A stretch of 64,000 nucleotides of DNA from Caulobacter endophyticus (GTDB lineage Bacteria; Pseudomonadota; Alphaproteobacteria; Caulobacterales; Caulobacteraceae). The stretch is taken from positions 62,001 to 126,000 of the forward strand of contig NZ_JARQWV010000008.1 of NCBI RefSeq assembly GCF_029543245.1, given 5' to 3'. The notes beneath the pieces were generated by a model. The model searched no databases. It had not been told where the DNA came from and saw nothing but the letters and a program-made list of their open reading frames with translations. Within the stretch, counting starts at the first letter, position 1, and each line of letters opens with the position of its first letter. Position numbers and translations under genes: made by a program. This document shows, in pieces, positions 24,869-32,884 of the stretch.

Positions 24869-25276
24869 CTAGTCGTCGTATCCGGCTTCGAGGGCCGCTT
24901 CGGTATCGGCGGCCGAGCGGCCGTCGACCTGGAATTCGACGTGTGCGGCCAGGAAGGCGATGCGGCCCGACAGCGAGTCGAAGGCCGCCTTGGGCGCCTC
25001 GTAGCTCCAGGCCACGTTGTCGACGATGTGCTGGTCGCGATAGATCGTGAAGTAGCGCGCCTCGCCCTTGTGCGGGTTGTGGGTGACCTTGTCGGTCTGG
25101 CGCAGGAAGATCATGAACACGTCTCGGCGCGGGAAGTAGTAGACCGGCGGCCGCCCTGTTTCGCGGACCGTGACGACGTCGTCGCTGTCGGCGATGTCGT
25201 GGCCTTCGAAGAGGGCGCGTACGCGCCGCTTCTCCCGCGTCACCGTGTAGATCTGGTCTGTTTCCCCCGTGGTCAT
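24869..25276 (-). CDS. DUF427-family protein
   Basis: A 135-residue protein. The pattern VRALFEGHDIADSDDVVTVRE, then PPVYYFPRRDVFM, HNPHKGEARYFTI and NVAWSYEAPKAAFDSLSGRIAF is the conserved core of DUF427, a small beta-rich family of unknown function common in actinobacteria and proteobacteria. Complete; no signal peptide. It has an AAGGCGACC leader before the ATG. Likely monocistronic. Confidence 0.85.
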   Translation of the reverse strand: MTTGETDQIYTVTREKRRVRALFEGHDIADSDDVVTVRETGRPPVYYFPRRDVFMIFLRQTDKVTHNPHKGEARYFTIYRDQHIVDNVAWSYEAPKAAFDSLSGRIAFLAAHVEFQVDGRSAADTEAALEAGYDD

Positions 25277-25716
25277 GGCGGTCGCCTTTCCTCGTTCTGG
25301 GTGGAAGGGTCGAGCCGGACAGGTGGGGTGCTCGCCTACCGCTTCGTTGGTCGCAGGATGAAATCGGAAAAAATCCTGCGTTCACCATCCCTGTCGCGTC
25401 CGATTGACACGGCTCACGCTCATTGGGGCGGGGATCTGGCGGCGGTTGTAGCTATCCGCTGGACGCGCCGGTCCGCGCCCTGCGGACGACGACCGGCGCG
25501 AGAGGCTCGGAGAAGGACCAGTGCGACCGATGCCAAGGGATAGGTGCGGCGGCTTCCGGGCGAGGTCCGCCGGCCCGGGGGCGAGGCGCGAGGAGCCTTT
25601 GGAGAACAGGCTTTCAGACTGCAAAGCCGAGCGCCGAGCGCCAAGCCGGACGATCAGGGCCGGACTAGTCGATCTGGAACGCGAAACGCCTTCGCGGACC
25701 ATCCAGAGGCAAAGCC
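25277..25716. other. Divergent intergenic region, no gene seen
   Basis: 440 bp between DUF427 (minus) and an exported hydrolase (plus). It contains CGCAGGAT/ATCCTGCG (25352-25359 and 25373-25380) around an A-rich spacer, and TTGACA at 25405-25410 without a convincing -10. Open frames here are Arg/Ser/Pro-rich and look like chance ORFs. Confidence 0.5.
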
Positions 25717-26730
25717 ATGTCCAAGACCACCACCGTCGCCGCCGCGGCGCTCGCCGCGACCGCGCTGTCGGGCGCCGCCGCCGCCCAGCCGATCCTCGAT
25801 CCCGCCGCCCAGGCCTTCGTGGACTCCCTGGCGGGAGGCAAACCGATCTACACCATGACCCCGACCGAGGCGCGCGGCGCGCTGTCGGGCGCCCAGGCGA
25901 TCCCGGTCGCCAAGCTTCCCGCCCGCATCGAGGACAAGGTGTTTCCGGTCGGTCCGACCGGGTCCGTCCGTGTTCGGATCGTCCGCCCCGAGGGCGTCAA
26001 GGGCAAGCTGCCCGTGGTCCTGCACATCCACGGCGGCGGCTGGGTGCTGGGCGGGGTCGACACCCATGACCGCCTGACCCGCGAGATCGCCGTCGGCGCC
26101 AAGGCCGCGGTGCTGTTCGTCGATTACGACCGCTCGCCCGAGGCGCGCTATCCCGTGGCCGTCGAGCAGGCCTACGCCGCCCTGCAGTACTTCATCGAGC
26201 ACGCCGACCAGTTCGAGGTGGACGCCTCGCGCCTGGCCATCGTCGGCGACAGCGTCGGCGGCAACATGTCGGCCGCGCTCACCCTGATGTCCAAGGCCCG
26301 CAAGGGCCCGAAGTTCGACCTGCAGGTGCTGCTCTATCCGGTGACCGACGCCAATTTCGAGACGGGCTCCTACACCACCTTCGCCGAAGGGCCGTGGCTG
26401 ACCCGCAAGGCCATGCAGTGGTTCTGGGACGCCTACGCCCCGGACGCGGCCAGCCGCAAGCAGCCGACCGTCGCGCCGCTCCAGGCCTCGGTCGAGGAAC
26501 TGAAGGGCCTTCCCGAGGCGGTCGTGATCGTCGACGAGAACGACGTGCTGCGCGACGAAGGCGAGGCTTACGCCCGCAAGCTCTTGCAGGCCGGGGTGCG
26601 GGTGACCTCCACGCGCTACAACGGCACGATCCATGACTTCATGATGCTGAACGCCGTCGCCGAAACCCCGGCGACCCGGGCCGCCGTTCTGCAGGCCAAC
26701 ACGGCGCTCTACAAGGCGCTGCACAAGTAG
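25717..26730 (+). CDS. Exported alpha/beta hydrolase of the HSL (hormone-sensitive lipase-like) family
   Basis: A 337-residue esterase-type enzyme with a Sec signal peptide (TTTVAAAALAATALSGAAAAQP). The oxyanion motif HIHGGGWVLGG, nucleophile Ser179 in GDSVGGNMSA, acidic residue in VIVDENDVLRDEG and the catalytic His in TIHDFMML are all present, as in family IV bacterial esterases. The substrate is probably a short-chain or aromatic ester in the periplasm. Followed by a strong hairpin, so transcribed alone. Confidence 0.9.
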   Translation: MSKTTTVAAAALAATALSGAAAAQPILDPAAQAFVDSLAGGKPIYTMTPTEARGALSGAQAIPVAKLPARIEDKVFPVGPTGSVRVRIVRPEGVKGKLPVVLHIHGGGWVLGGVDTHDRLTREIAVGAKAAVLFVDYDRSPEARYPVAVEQAYAALQYFIEHADQFEVDASRLAIVGDSVGGNMSAALTLMSKARKGPKFDLQVLLYPVTDANFETGSYTTFAEGPWLTRKAMQWFWDAYAPDAASRKQPTVAPLQASVEELKGLPEAVVIVDENDVLRDEGEAYARKLLQAGVRVTSTRYNGTIHDFMMLNAVAETPATRAAVLQANTALYKALHK

Positions 26731-26740
26731 GGACGGACGG

Positions 26741-26771
26741 CGCGGCGGACGGCCTGGAACCGTCCGCCGCG
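26741..26771 (+). terminator. Hairpin after the exported hydrolase gene
   Basis: CGCGGCGGACGG (26741-26752) and CCGTCCGCCGCG (26760-26771) form a perfect 12-bp stem with a 7-nt loop, 10 nt past the stop. No T run follows. Confidence 0.55.
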
Positions 26772-26991
26772 TGGATCCGCACCGCCTCGAGTCGGCTGCG
26801 CTCGCGATCGCCGGCAAGGAACGACGCGGATTGGGGGCGCATGGCGCCCCCGTCCGTGTGAGGGCGGCGGACGACGGGAGCGCTACCCTGGCCTCCATGA
26901 TGAGGTCTCCCGCACGCCCTGCCGTCCAATCCCGCGGGCCGTTCCCGCCGGTCACGCGCCAGGGCGAGCGCGTCTCCGAAGGAGGGCGGCG

Positions 26992-28974
26992 ATGAGCACG
27001 GTCTTCCGCAGCCTGGCCCGCAGCGAGCGGGGCGATCTCGTCGACCTCGCGTCCGAGGCGGTGGTGGTCTGCGATCCGTCGGGCGTGGTGCGATACTGGA
27101 ACCCTGCGGCCGAGGCTCTTTACGGCTGGCCGGCCATGGCGATGGTGGGGCTGGGACTTTCGGACCTGGCGGCCGATCCGCTGATGCACGACGAGGAATG
27201 GGCGCTGCTGCTGCTGGAAGGCGCCTGGGAAGGGGCGGTCCGGCGGCGAGGGGCGATCGGGCCGGCGGTGGTGGCCAGCGGCCGCCGCACGGTGCGTCGC
27301 AATCCGGACGGGTCTCCCCGCGACGTCGTCGAATACAGCCAGCCCCTGGCCGTGCAGGCCGAAGAGACGCCGTTCGAGGCCCGCGCCGGCCACCAGCGGG
27401 CCTCGGCCGCCTGCTGGGAGCTGGATGTTTCCACCGCCGCGACGACCGAAACGGGCGCCGTCCTGCTCGAGGCGTGCCGGATCATCGACGCCAACACCCG
27501 GGCCGTTCGCCTGTTCGGCGCGGCGATCGGCCGAGAGCACATGGCCGGGCGCGCCCTGGTCGACTTCTGGCCGGCCGAGAGCCGCGAGAGCCTCGCCGAG
27601 CTGCTGGGCGCGGCCTTGCGGCAGCCTTCGGTGTCGCCCCTGGCTCGCGCCCTCGGCCCGCATGGCCTGCTGGCCGGCGCCACGGCCACCGCCTGGCGTT
27701 CGGCCGAGTCCGCGCGGTCGGACGTGCTGTTCCTGATGGTCAACGCCGCCGTCTGCGATGAGCGCACCGCCTGGGAACTGCAGGCCAGCGAGGACCGCTA
27801 TCGCAAGCTGATCCACTTCTCGCCGACGCCGCTCTGGCATGTCGACGCCCGGCGCTCGGGCGACGAACTGCATCGCCTGCGCGCCGAGGGGATCACCGAC
27901 ATCATGGCCTATCTCGACGCCAATCCGGCGCTGGTGGAGCTGGCCAAGGACATCGTCGTCGTCACCGACGTCAACCAGGCCGCGGTGTCGCTGTTCGGGG
28001 CGCGCAACCCGGCCGAGCTGCTGCAATCGGTCCGCTACCTGTTCTCGGCCACGCCGGACATGGCCAAGCGGGTGATGAAGGCCCACTTCGAGGGGGCGCG
28101 GAACTATGTCGAGCAGGCCAAGATGGCCACCTTCGACGGCCGCATGCTCGACGTGGTGTTCAGCGTCACCTATCCGACGCCGCCCGAGTACATGGACACC
28201 ACCTTCATCACCATCGAGGACATCACCGAGCGACTGCGAACCGAGGCCGAGCTGCGGCGCCTGCAATCGAACTTCGCCCACGCCGCGCGTGTATCGACCT
28301 TGGGGGAACTGGCGACCTCGATCGCCCACGAGGTCAATCAGCCGCTGTCGGCCATCCTGACCAACGCCGAGACCAGCCTGCGCTGGCTGGGCCAGCCGCG
28401 TCCCAATCTCGGCAAGGTCCGCACCCTGACCGAGCGCATCGCCGTCAGCGCCAGCCGGGCCAGCGAGATCATCCAGCGCATACGCGCCATGGCGATTAAG
28501 CGCGAGCCGCAGCCGGGGCAGCTGGACCTGTCGAAGATCATCGACGAGGCCCTGACCATCGTCCGGCACGACGTGGAGACCAAGGCGATCGCCTTGATCC
28601 TGATGGTCGAGCCGGGCTTGCCGGTCGTGGACGGCGACCGGGTCCAGCTGCAGCAGGTGCTGGTCAACCTGCTTGTCAACAGCATCCAGGCCATCGAGAA
28701 CAGCGGCGGCAACCTGCGGGAAATCCGCCTGGGCGCTGTCAGGGCGGGGCGCGGGGTGGTGATCTGGGTTCACGACAGCGGGCCCGGGATCGCCGAGCAG
28801 CACCTGGCCAGCATCTTCGACGGCTTCTTCACCACCAAGGAAACCGGCATGGGCATGGGGCTGGCCATCTGCCAGTCGATCATCGCCGAGCATGGCGGAG
28901 AGATCTCGGCGGCCAACCACGACGAGGGCGGGGCGATCTTCCGGATCACCCTGCCGTTCGGGCGCGGCGCCTAG
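26992..28974 (+). CDS. FixL-like PAS-domain sensor histidine kinase
   Basis: A 660-residue soluble kinase. N-terminal PAS domain (18-110, ASEAVVVCDPSGVVRYWNPAAEALYGW), a middle PAS-like part (about 145-260), a third PAS-like part (about 265-410, ending TFITIEDITERLRTEAELRRLQ), HisKA with His446 in TSIAHEVNQPLSAI, and HATPase_c (LLVNSIQAI, DSGPGI, GMGMGLAICQSI). The EVNQPL phosphorylation box is the FixL/DctB type. No transmembrane helices. GAAGGAGGG precedes the ATG. The FixJ-like regulator at 23369 may be its partner. Its stop codon shares CTAG with the convergent AraC gene. Confidence 0.9.
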   Translation: MSTVFRSLARSERGDLVDLASEAVVVCDPSGVVRYWNPAAEALYGWPAMAMVGLGLSDLAADPLMHDEEWALLLLEGAWEGAVRRRGAIGPAVVASGRRTVRRNPDGSPRDVVEYSQPLAVQAEETPFEARAGHQRASAACWELDVSTAATTETGAVLLEACRIIDANTRAVRLFGAAIGREHMAGRALVDFWPAESRESLAELLGAALRQPSVSPLARALGPHGLLAGATATAWRSAESARSDVLFLMVNAAVCDERTAWELQASEDRYRKLIHFSPTPLWHVDARRSGDELHRLRAEGITDIMAYLDANPALVELAKDIVVVTDVNQAAVSLFGARNPAELLQSVRYLFSATPDMAKRVMKAHFEGARNYVEQAKMATFDGRMLDVVFSVTYPTPPEYMDTTFITIEDITERLRTEAELRRLQSNFAHAARVSTLGELATSIAHEVNQPLSAILTNAETSLRWLGQPRPNLGKVRTLTERIAVSASRASEIIQRIRAMAIKREPQPGQLDLSKIIDEALTIVRHDVETKAIALILMVEPGLPVVDGDRVQLQQVLVNLLVNSIQAIENSGGNLREIRLGAVRAGRGVVIWVHDSGPGIAEQHLASIFDGFFTTKETGMGMGLAICQSIIAEHGGEISAANHDEGGAIFRITLPFGRGA

Positions 28975-29498
28975 GCGTCCTGGCTCGCGGCCTGCCGCAA
29001 CTGCCTGTGGGCCCTGCGCCAGGCGTTGGGCGGCGCGCCGTACTCGCGGTGGAACAGGCGCGTCAGGTGGGGCTGGTCGGTCAGGCCGCAGGCCAGGGCG
29101 ACCTGGCTGATCGGCGCTTCGGTGTTGACCAGCAGCATGCGCGCCCGCTCCAGGCGCAAGGTCATCACATAGCGTGAGAAGCACTGCCGGAAGCTCTTCT
29201 TGAAGGCCCGTGAGAAGTGGCTGCGGCTCACCCGCACCATCGCGGCCAGGTCGTCCAGGCGCAGCTGGGTCTCCAGGTTCTGGGTGATGTGGGTTTCCAG
29301 CCGCTTGCTCTGCCAGGGCGCGAAGCCGCCGCTGTGGACCAGCGGCGTGGGCGCCCCGCCCACCAACTGGATGGCCCGCGCGAGCTTGGCGCGGATCTCC
29401 GACTGCTCCGGGGTCAGCTCGTCGAGCGCGGCGACCAGCAGGCCGGCGACCAGGCGATAAGAACCGCCGCTGGTGGTGAAGTTGGCCGCTGGCTCCAT
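28971..29498 (-). CDS. Short AraC-family transcriptional regulator
   Basis: A 175-residue regulator. The C-terminal 100 residues hold both AraC helix-turn-helix motifs (LRLDDLAAMVRVSRSHFSRAF and PISQVALACGLTDQPHLTRLF, then REYGAPPNAWRR). The N-terminal part is only about 70 residues, too short for the usual cupin sensor domain, so it may act like MarA/SoxS-type regulators or respond to expression level. ATG at 29498 is chosen by protein start (MEPAANF); the ribosome-binding site is weak. It converges on the FixL-like kinase, sharing the CTAG stop. Confidence 0.82.
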   Translation of the reverse strand: MEPAANFTTSGGSYRLVAGLLVAALDELTPEQSEIRAKLARAIQLVGGAPTPLVHSGGFAPWQSKRLETHITQNLETQLRLDDLAAMVRVSRSHFSRAFKKSFRQCFSRYVMTLRLERARMLLVNTEAPISQVALACGLTDQPHLTRLFHREYGAPPNAWRRAHRQLRQAASQDA

Positions 29499-29626
29499 GG
29501 TGCGATTTCCGTCTCTGCATCCGTCTCGCCGAACCCGTGATCCCGTTGGTGGGCAAGCGGGCCGGCAGCGTTGAACGGAAGGGTACGGATGGCGAGGACG
29601 ACGATCGATCCGGGCGTTGGGCAGGG

Positions 29627-29653
29627 CCGACCTATACCGGTGGGTAGGGTCGG
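29627..29653 (-). terminator. Hairpin after the LysR gene
   Basis: CCGACC (29627-29632) pairs with GGTCGG (29648-29653), with an inner TACC/GGTA. Located 24 nt past the LysR stop. Its sequence shares CGACCTATAC with the hairpin at 22153-22186. Confidence 0.4.
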
Positions 29654-29676
29654 ACGGTAAGCGGCGTGTCCCAGGC

Positions 29677-30588
29677 TCAGGAAGGGTTGCGCGCCATGGC
29701 CGCCAGCTGTTCGGCGACGAAGTCGGAGAACAGTCGCGCGCGCAGGGGCTGGAAGCGGCCGAAGGCGTGCAGCATCCGCAGCGGCACCACGGGCAGGGGC
29801 GCTTGGGGCATGACGACCTCCAGCCGGCCCGCGCGGATGTCCTCGTCGACAGTCCAGCGCAGCAGCTGGGCGATACCGACGCCATTCACCGCCGCCGCCC
29901 TCAGGGCGAAGCCGGAATCGCAGTCCAGCACGCCTTCCGGCGACAGCGTCGCGCCGTCTGCGAAGCGGATGGGGAAGGGGCGTCCGCCCAGGCGGTAACC
30001 GACGTGGCGGGCGGCCGCCAGTTCGGCCAGGGTCTGGGGGCGTCCGTGGCGATCGAGATGTTCGGGCGAGGCCACCAGGGCCAGCGGCGCGGCGCCTAGC
30101 GAACGCACGACGAGGTCGCTCTCCTCCACCTGGCCGGCGCGCAGGGCCAGGTCGTAGCCCTCGCGGATCAGGTCGACATGGCGGTCGCTCATGTCGAGTT
30201 CGAGCTTCACGCCCGGATGCCTGGGCATGAACACCCGGGTCAGCGGATCCAGCAGCAGGCGGCCAAGGTCGGTGGGCATCGACACCCGCAGGCGTCCGGT
30301 CGCGGCGGCGGCGGTCTGCACGACGTCCTGCGCCTCGCCGAGGGCGCGCAGCAGCGGCATGACCCGCTCGAAATAGGCCGCGCCCTCGGGGGTGAGGGTC
30401 AGGGTGCGGGTCGAGCGCGCGAACAGTTGCACGCCCAGCCGGGCCTCCAGCCGCGCGACGCTCTTGGACACTGACGAAGGCGTGGCCCCGGCCTTGCGGG
30501 CGGCTGCGCTGAACGAGCCGGTCTCCACCGCATCGATGAAGGCCGACAGCCCGGCGGCGTTTTCGAGAGGATTGTTCATTTTGTCCAT
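29677..30588 (-). CDS. LysR-family transcriptional regulator
   Basis: A 303-residue LysR regulator. The winged helix lies at about 11-70 (FIDAVETGSFSAAARKAGATPSSVSKSVARLEARLGVQLF) and the periplasmic-binding-like effector domain follows (GRLRVSMPTDLGRLLL, ... LRAGQVEESDLVVRSLG). It is divergent from the SDR gene at 30688 with a 99-bp gap holding a TTCTTATAAGAA palindrome, the classical LysR layout in which it controls that neighbour. ATG at 30588 and 30579 are both possible; neither has a good ribosome-binding site. Confidence 0.9.
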   Translation of the reverse strand: MDKMNNPLENAAGLSAFIDAVETGSFSAAARKAGATPSSVSKSVARLEARLGVQLFARSTRTLTLTPEGAAYFERVMPLLRALGEAQDVVQTAAAATGRLRVSMPTDLGRLLLDPLTRVFMPRHPGVKLELDMSDRHVDLIREGYDLALRAGQVEESDLVVRSLGAAPLALVASPEHLDRHGRPQTLAELAAARHVGYRLGGRPFPIRFADGATLSPEGVLDCDSGFALRAAAVNGVGIAQLLRWTVDEDIRAGRLEVVMPQAPLPVVPLRMLHAFGRFQPLRARLFSDFVAEQLAAMARNPS

Positions 30589-30616
30589 AATGGCACAAAA
30601 GATGTTCTGTTCTGCG

Positions 30617-30628
30617 TTCTTATAAGAA
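30617..30628. promoter_or_regulatory. Perfect palindrome in the LysR-SDR divergent promoter
   Basis: TTCTTATAAGAA, midway between LysR (minus) and SDR (plus), in a locally AT-rich stretch. Its TATAAG core could be a -10, and the dyad a regulator site; it does not contain the usual LysR T-N11-A. Confidence 0.45.
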
Positions 30629-30687
30629 TTTCGCTCACGTCTATCTAGGTGTCCGAACGCGAACAGACGCGATCGGAGCAAAGCGAA

Positions 30688-31437
30688 ATGGACACTCTCA
30701 AGGACAAGGTCGCCGTGATCACCGGCGGCGCCAGCGGCATCGGCCTGGCTTCGGCCAAGCTGTTCGCCGAGCAGGGCGCGAACGTGATCGTCACGGGCCG
30801 AAGGCCCGACGCAGTGAAGGCGGCCGTCGCTGAAATCGGCCCGCGCGCCTTCGGCGTCGTCGGCGACGTCGCTGACCCTGCCCACCACGAAGCGGTGGCC
30901 GATGTGGTGCGCGAGCGCTTCGGCGGCCTCGACGTCTACATGGCCAATGCCGGGATCAACACGATCACGCCGTCGCCGCTGGTCTCGGAGGCCGAATACG
31001 ACGCCCAGTTCGCGGTCAACACCCGCGGCGTCTTCTTCGGCGTGCAGAAGGTCGAGCCGCTGCTGCGCGACGGCGGGGCGATCATCCTCACTGGCTCCAT
31101 CGCCGCGGGCAAGGCGCTGGACGGGCATGCCGCCTACGCCGGTTCCAAGGCGGCCCTGGGCGCCTTCGCGCGGGTCTGGGCCGTCGAGCTGCGCGAGCGC
31201 CGTATCCGCGTGAACCTGCTCAGCCCGGGCCCGACCGACACCGCCATTCTCGAAAAGCTGGGCGTGCCTGCCGAGCAGCGACCGGCCTTCGAGGCCGGCA
31301 TGGCCGCCCGCATTCCGCTCGGCCGCATGGCCCGTCCCGACGAGACGGCCAAGGCCGCGCTGTTCCTGGCCTCCGACGCCAGCAGCTTCATCACCGGCAT
31401 CGACCTGAAGGTCGACGGCGGCATGACCCTGCTGTGA
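30688..31437 (+). CDS. SDR-family oxidoreductase controlled by a divergent LysR gene
   Basis: A 249-residue classical SDR: ITGGASGIGLAS (cofactor), MANAGIN, Ser in TGSIAAG and YAGSK active site, and C-terminal FITGIDLKVDGGMTLL. The substrate cannot be predicted. ATG at 30688 follows GATCGGAG. An NTF2-like gene follows after 29 nt and is probably in the same transcript. The pairing of LysR, SDR and NTF2-like protein is common for responses to small organic compounds. Confidence 0.9.
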   Translation: MDTLKDKVAVITGGASGIGLASAKLFAEQGANVIVTGRRPDAVKAAVAEIGPRAFGVVGDVADPAHHEAVADVVRERFGGLDVYMANAGINTITPSPLVSEAEYDAQFAVNTRGVFFGVQKVEPLLRDGGAIILTGSIAAGKALDGHAAYAGSKAALGAFARVWAVELRERRIRVNLLSPGPTDTAILEKLGVPAEQRPAFEAGMAARIPLGRMARPDETAKAALFLASDASSFITGIDLKVDGGMTLL

Positions 31438-31466
31438 GCAGGCCCTCTCAATCAGGAAAGAACATC

Positions 31467-31931
31467 ATGACCAAGCAAATCTACGACCCCGCCATCATCG
31501 ACTTCGTGCTGCGTGTGATCCGCCTGGGCAGCGCCTACGACATGGAGGGCATGGAGGCGCTCTATACCGCCGATCAGTCGCTGCTGTTCCTCGACGACGA
31601 AGGAAAGGTGGTGCGAAGCAGCCGCGCCGACATGCTCGCCGAGTTCCGGGGGCGGCGCGACGACGGCGAGGCCTCGCTGTCGACCGAGCACCGCTTCCTG
31701 CACGTGGAGCAGCAGGGCGATCACGCCACGGTTCTGCTCTATCGCCGCATGAGCCCGGTGACGCGCCCGGCGCTCTATGAGCTTCGGCTGCGCAAGGAGG
31801 CGGACGGCTGGATGGTGGCCGGCGAGACCGTTCTGCCCTGGCCCGACCTGGCTCATGCCGGGGATTTCCTGCCGCCCCGCGCGCTGGCCCGGGCGCCGCA
31901 GGCCGCGCAGGCGGGCGATCCTAGACCTTAG
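31467..31931 (+). CDS. NTF2-like (SnoaL-type) small protein
   Basis: A 154-residue protein with the cone-shaped NTF2-like pattern: an N-terminal helix (IIDFVLRVIRLGSAYDMEGMEALYT), FLDDEGKVVRSSRADMLAEF, and alternating beta strands (HRFLHVEQQGDHATVLLYRRM, YELRLRKEADGWMVAGET). Such proteins can be enzymes or binding partners; no catalytic residues are assigned. AGGAAAG precedes the ATG. Co-transcribed with the SDR upstream. Confidence 0.72.
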   Translation: MTKQIYDPAIIDFVLRVIRLGSAYDMEGMEALYTADQSLLFLDDEGKVVRSSRADMLAEFRGRRDDGEASLSTEHRFLHVEQQGDHATVLLYRRMSPVTRPALYELRLRKEADGWMVAGETVLPWPDLAHAGDFLPPRALARAPQAAQAGDPRP

Positions 31932-31939
31932 CACAAGGA

Positions 31940-31970
31940 GAGCAGGCCCATCCGCGAGATAGGCCTGCTC
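31940..31970 (+). terminator. Hairpin after the NTF2-like gene
   Basis: GAGCAGGCC (31940-31948) and GGCCTGCTC (31962-31970) form a 9-bp stem with a 13-nt loop; no clear T tract. Confidence 0.5.
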
Positions 31971-32027
31971 CCGACCGCCGGCCCATCCTGTTGCGCGAGG
32001 GCCCTTCCGCCCATCACGGAGATATCG

Positions 32028-32816
32028 ATGCGCAAGTCCATCCGAGCCCTGTCGCTCGCCGCCGCCATGGCGCTGTCCGGCGCGGCCTCCGCCCACGCGG
32101 CCGACGCCGCCGGGGCCAAGCCCACCATCGTGCTGGTTCATGGGGCCTTCGCCGACGCCTCGGGCTGGAATGGCGTGGTCGGCAAGCTGTCCCGCGACGG
32201 CTACACCGTGATCGCGGCGGCCAACCCTCTGCGGGGGCTGAGCTCGGATGCGGCGTCGGTGTCGGCGCTGGTCGACTCCATCCCGGGTCCTGTCGTGCTG
32301 GTCGGCCATTCCTACGGCGGCGAGGTCATCACCGAGGCGGCCGTCGGCAAGGCGCACGTCTCGGCGCTGGTCTATGTCGCGGCCTTCCTGCCGGACGTGG
32401 GGGAGTCGGCTCTCACCCTGTCGGCCAAGTTCCCCGGCGCCACGCTGGGAGAGACCCTGACCTCGGTTCGCCTGCCGGACGGGGGCGAGGACTTCTACAT
32501 CCAGCCGGCCAAGTTCCACGGCCAGTTCGCCGCCGACGTGCCGCCGGCGACCGCGGCGCTGATGGCCGCGACCCAGCGCCCGGTGACCAAGGCCGCCCTG
32601 GCCGAACCGGCCACCGCCGCGACCTGGAAGCAGCTCCCGTCCTACGTCGTCTATGGCACGGCCGACCGCAACATCCCGGCACAGACTGAGCGGTTCATGG
32701 CCGAACGCGCCAAGGCGCGAAAGACCGTCGCCATCGAGGGCGGGTCGCACGCCCTGATGGTCTCGCACCCCGACAAGGTCGCCGCCCTGATCGAGGAAGC
32801 CGCTTCGGCGCGATGA
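32028..32816 (+). CDS. Exported alpha/beta hydrolase
   Basis: A 262-residue alpha/beta hydrolase with a Sec signal peptide (SIRALSLAAAMALSGAASAHA). It has VLVHGAFADASGWNGV (oxyanion region), nucleophile Ser95 in VGHSYGGEVI, acidic residue near VVYGTADRNI and catalytic His in GGSHALMVSHP. It resembles EstC-like plant-type esterases/hydroxynitrile-lyase-like hydrolases often seen in soil proteobacteria. Located in the periplasm. GGAG precedes the ATG. The substrate is unknown. Confidence 0.88.
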   Translation: MRKSIRALSLAAAMALSGAASAHAADAAGAKPTIVLVHGAFADASGWNGVVGKLSRDGYTVIAAANPLRGLSSDAASVSALVDSIPGPVVLVGHSYGGEVITEAAVGKAHVSALVYVAAFLPDVGESALTLSAKFPGATLGETLTSVRLPDGGEDFYIQPAKFHGQFAADVPPATAALMAATQRPVTKAALAEPATAATWKQLPSYVVYGTADRNIPAQTERFMAERAKARKTVAIEGGSHALMVSHPDKVAALIEEAASAR

Positions 32817-32884
32817 GGTCGAGCCCGTCCGTCGCCGAGCTTTGGGGGCGGACGGGGTCTTTTAGGATGACGCCGGAGATTTCG

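Noticed and set aside
25382..25702. 106-codon minus-strand frame in the gap before the exported hydrolase
   Set aside because: Ser/Arg/Pro-rich with no ribosome-binding site and no recognisable pattern; runs into the opposite promoter.
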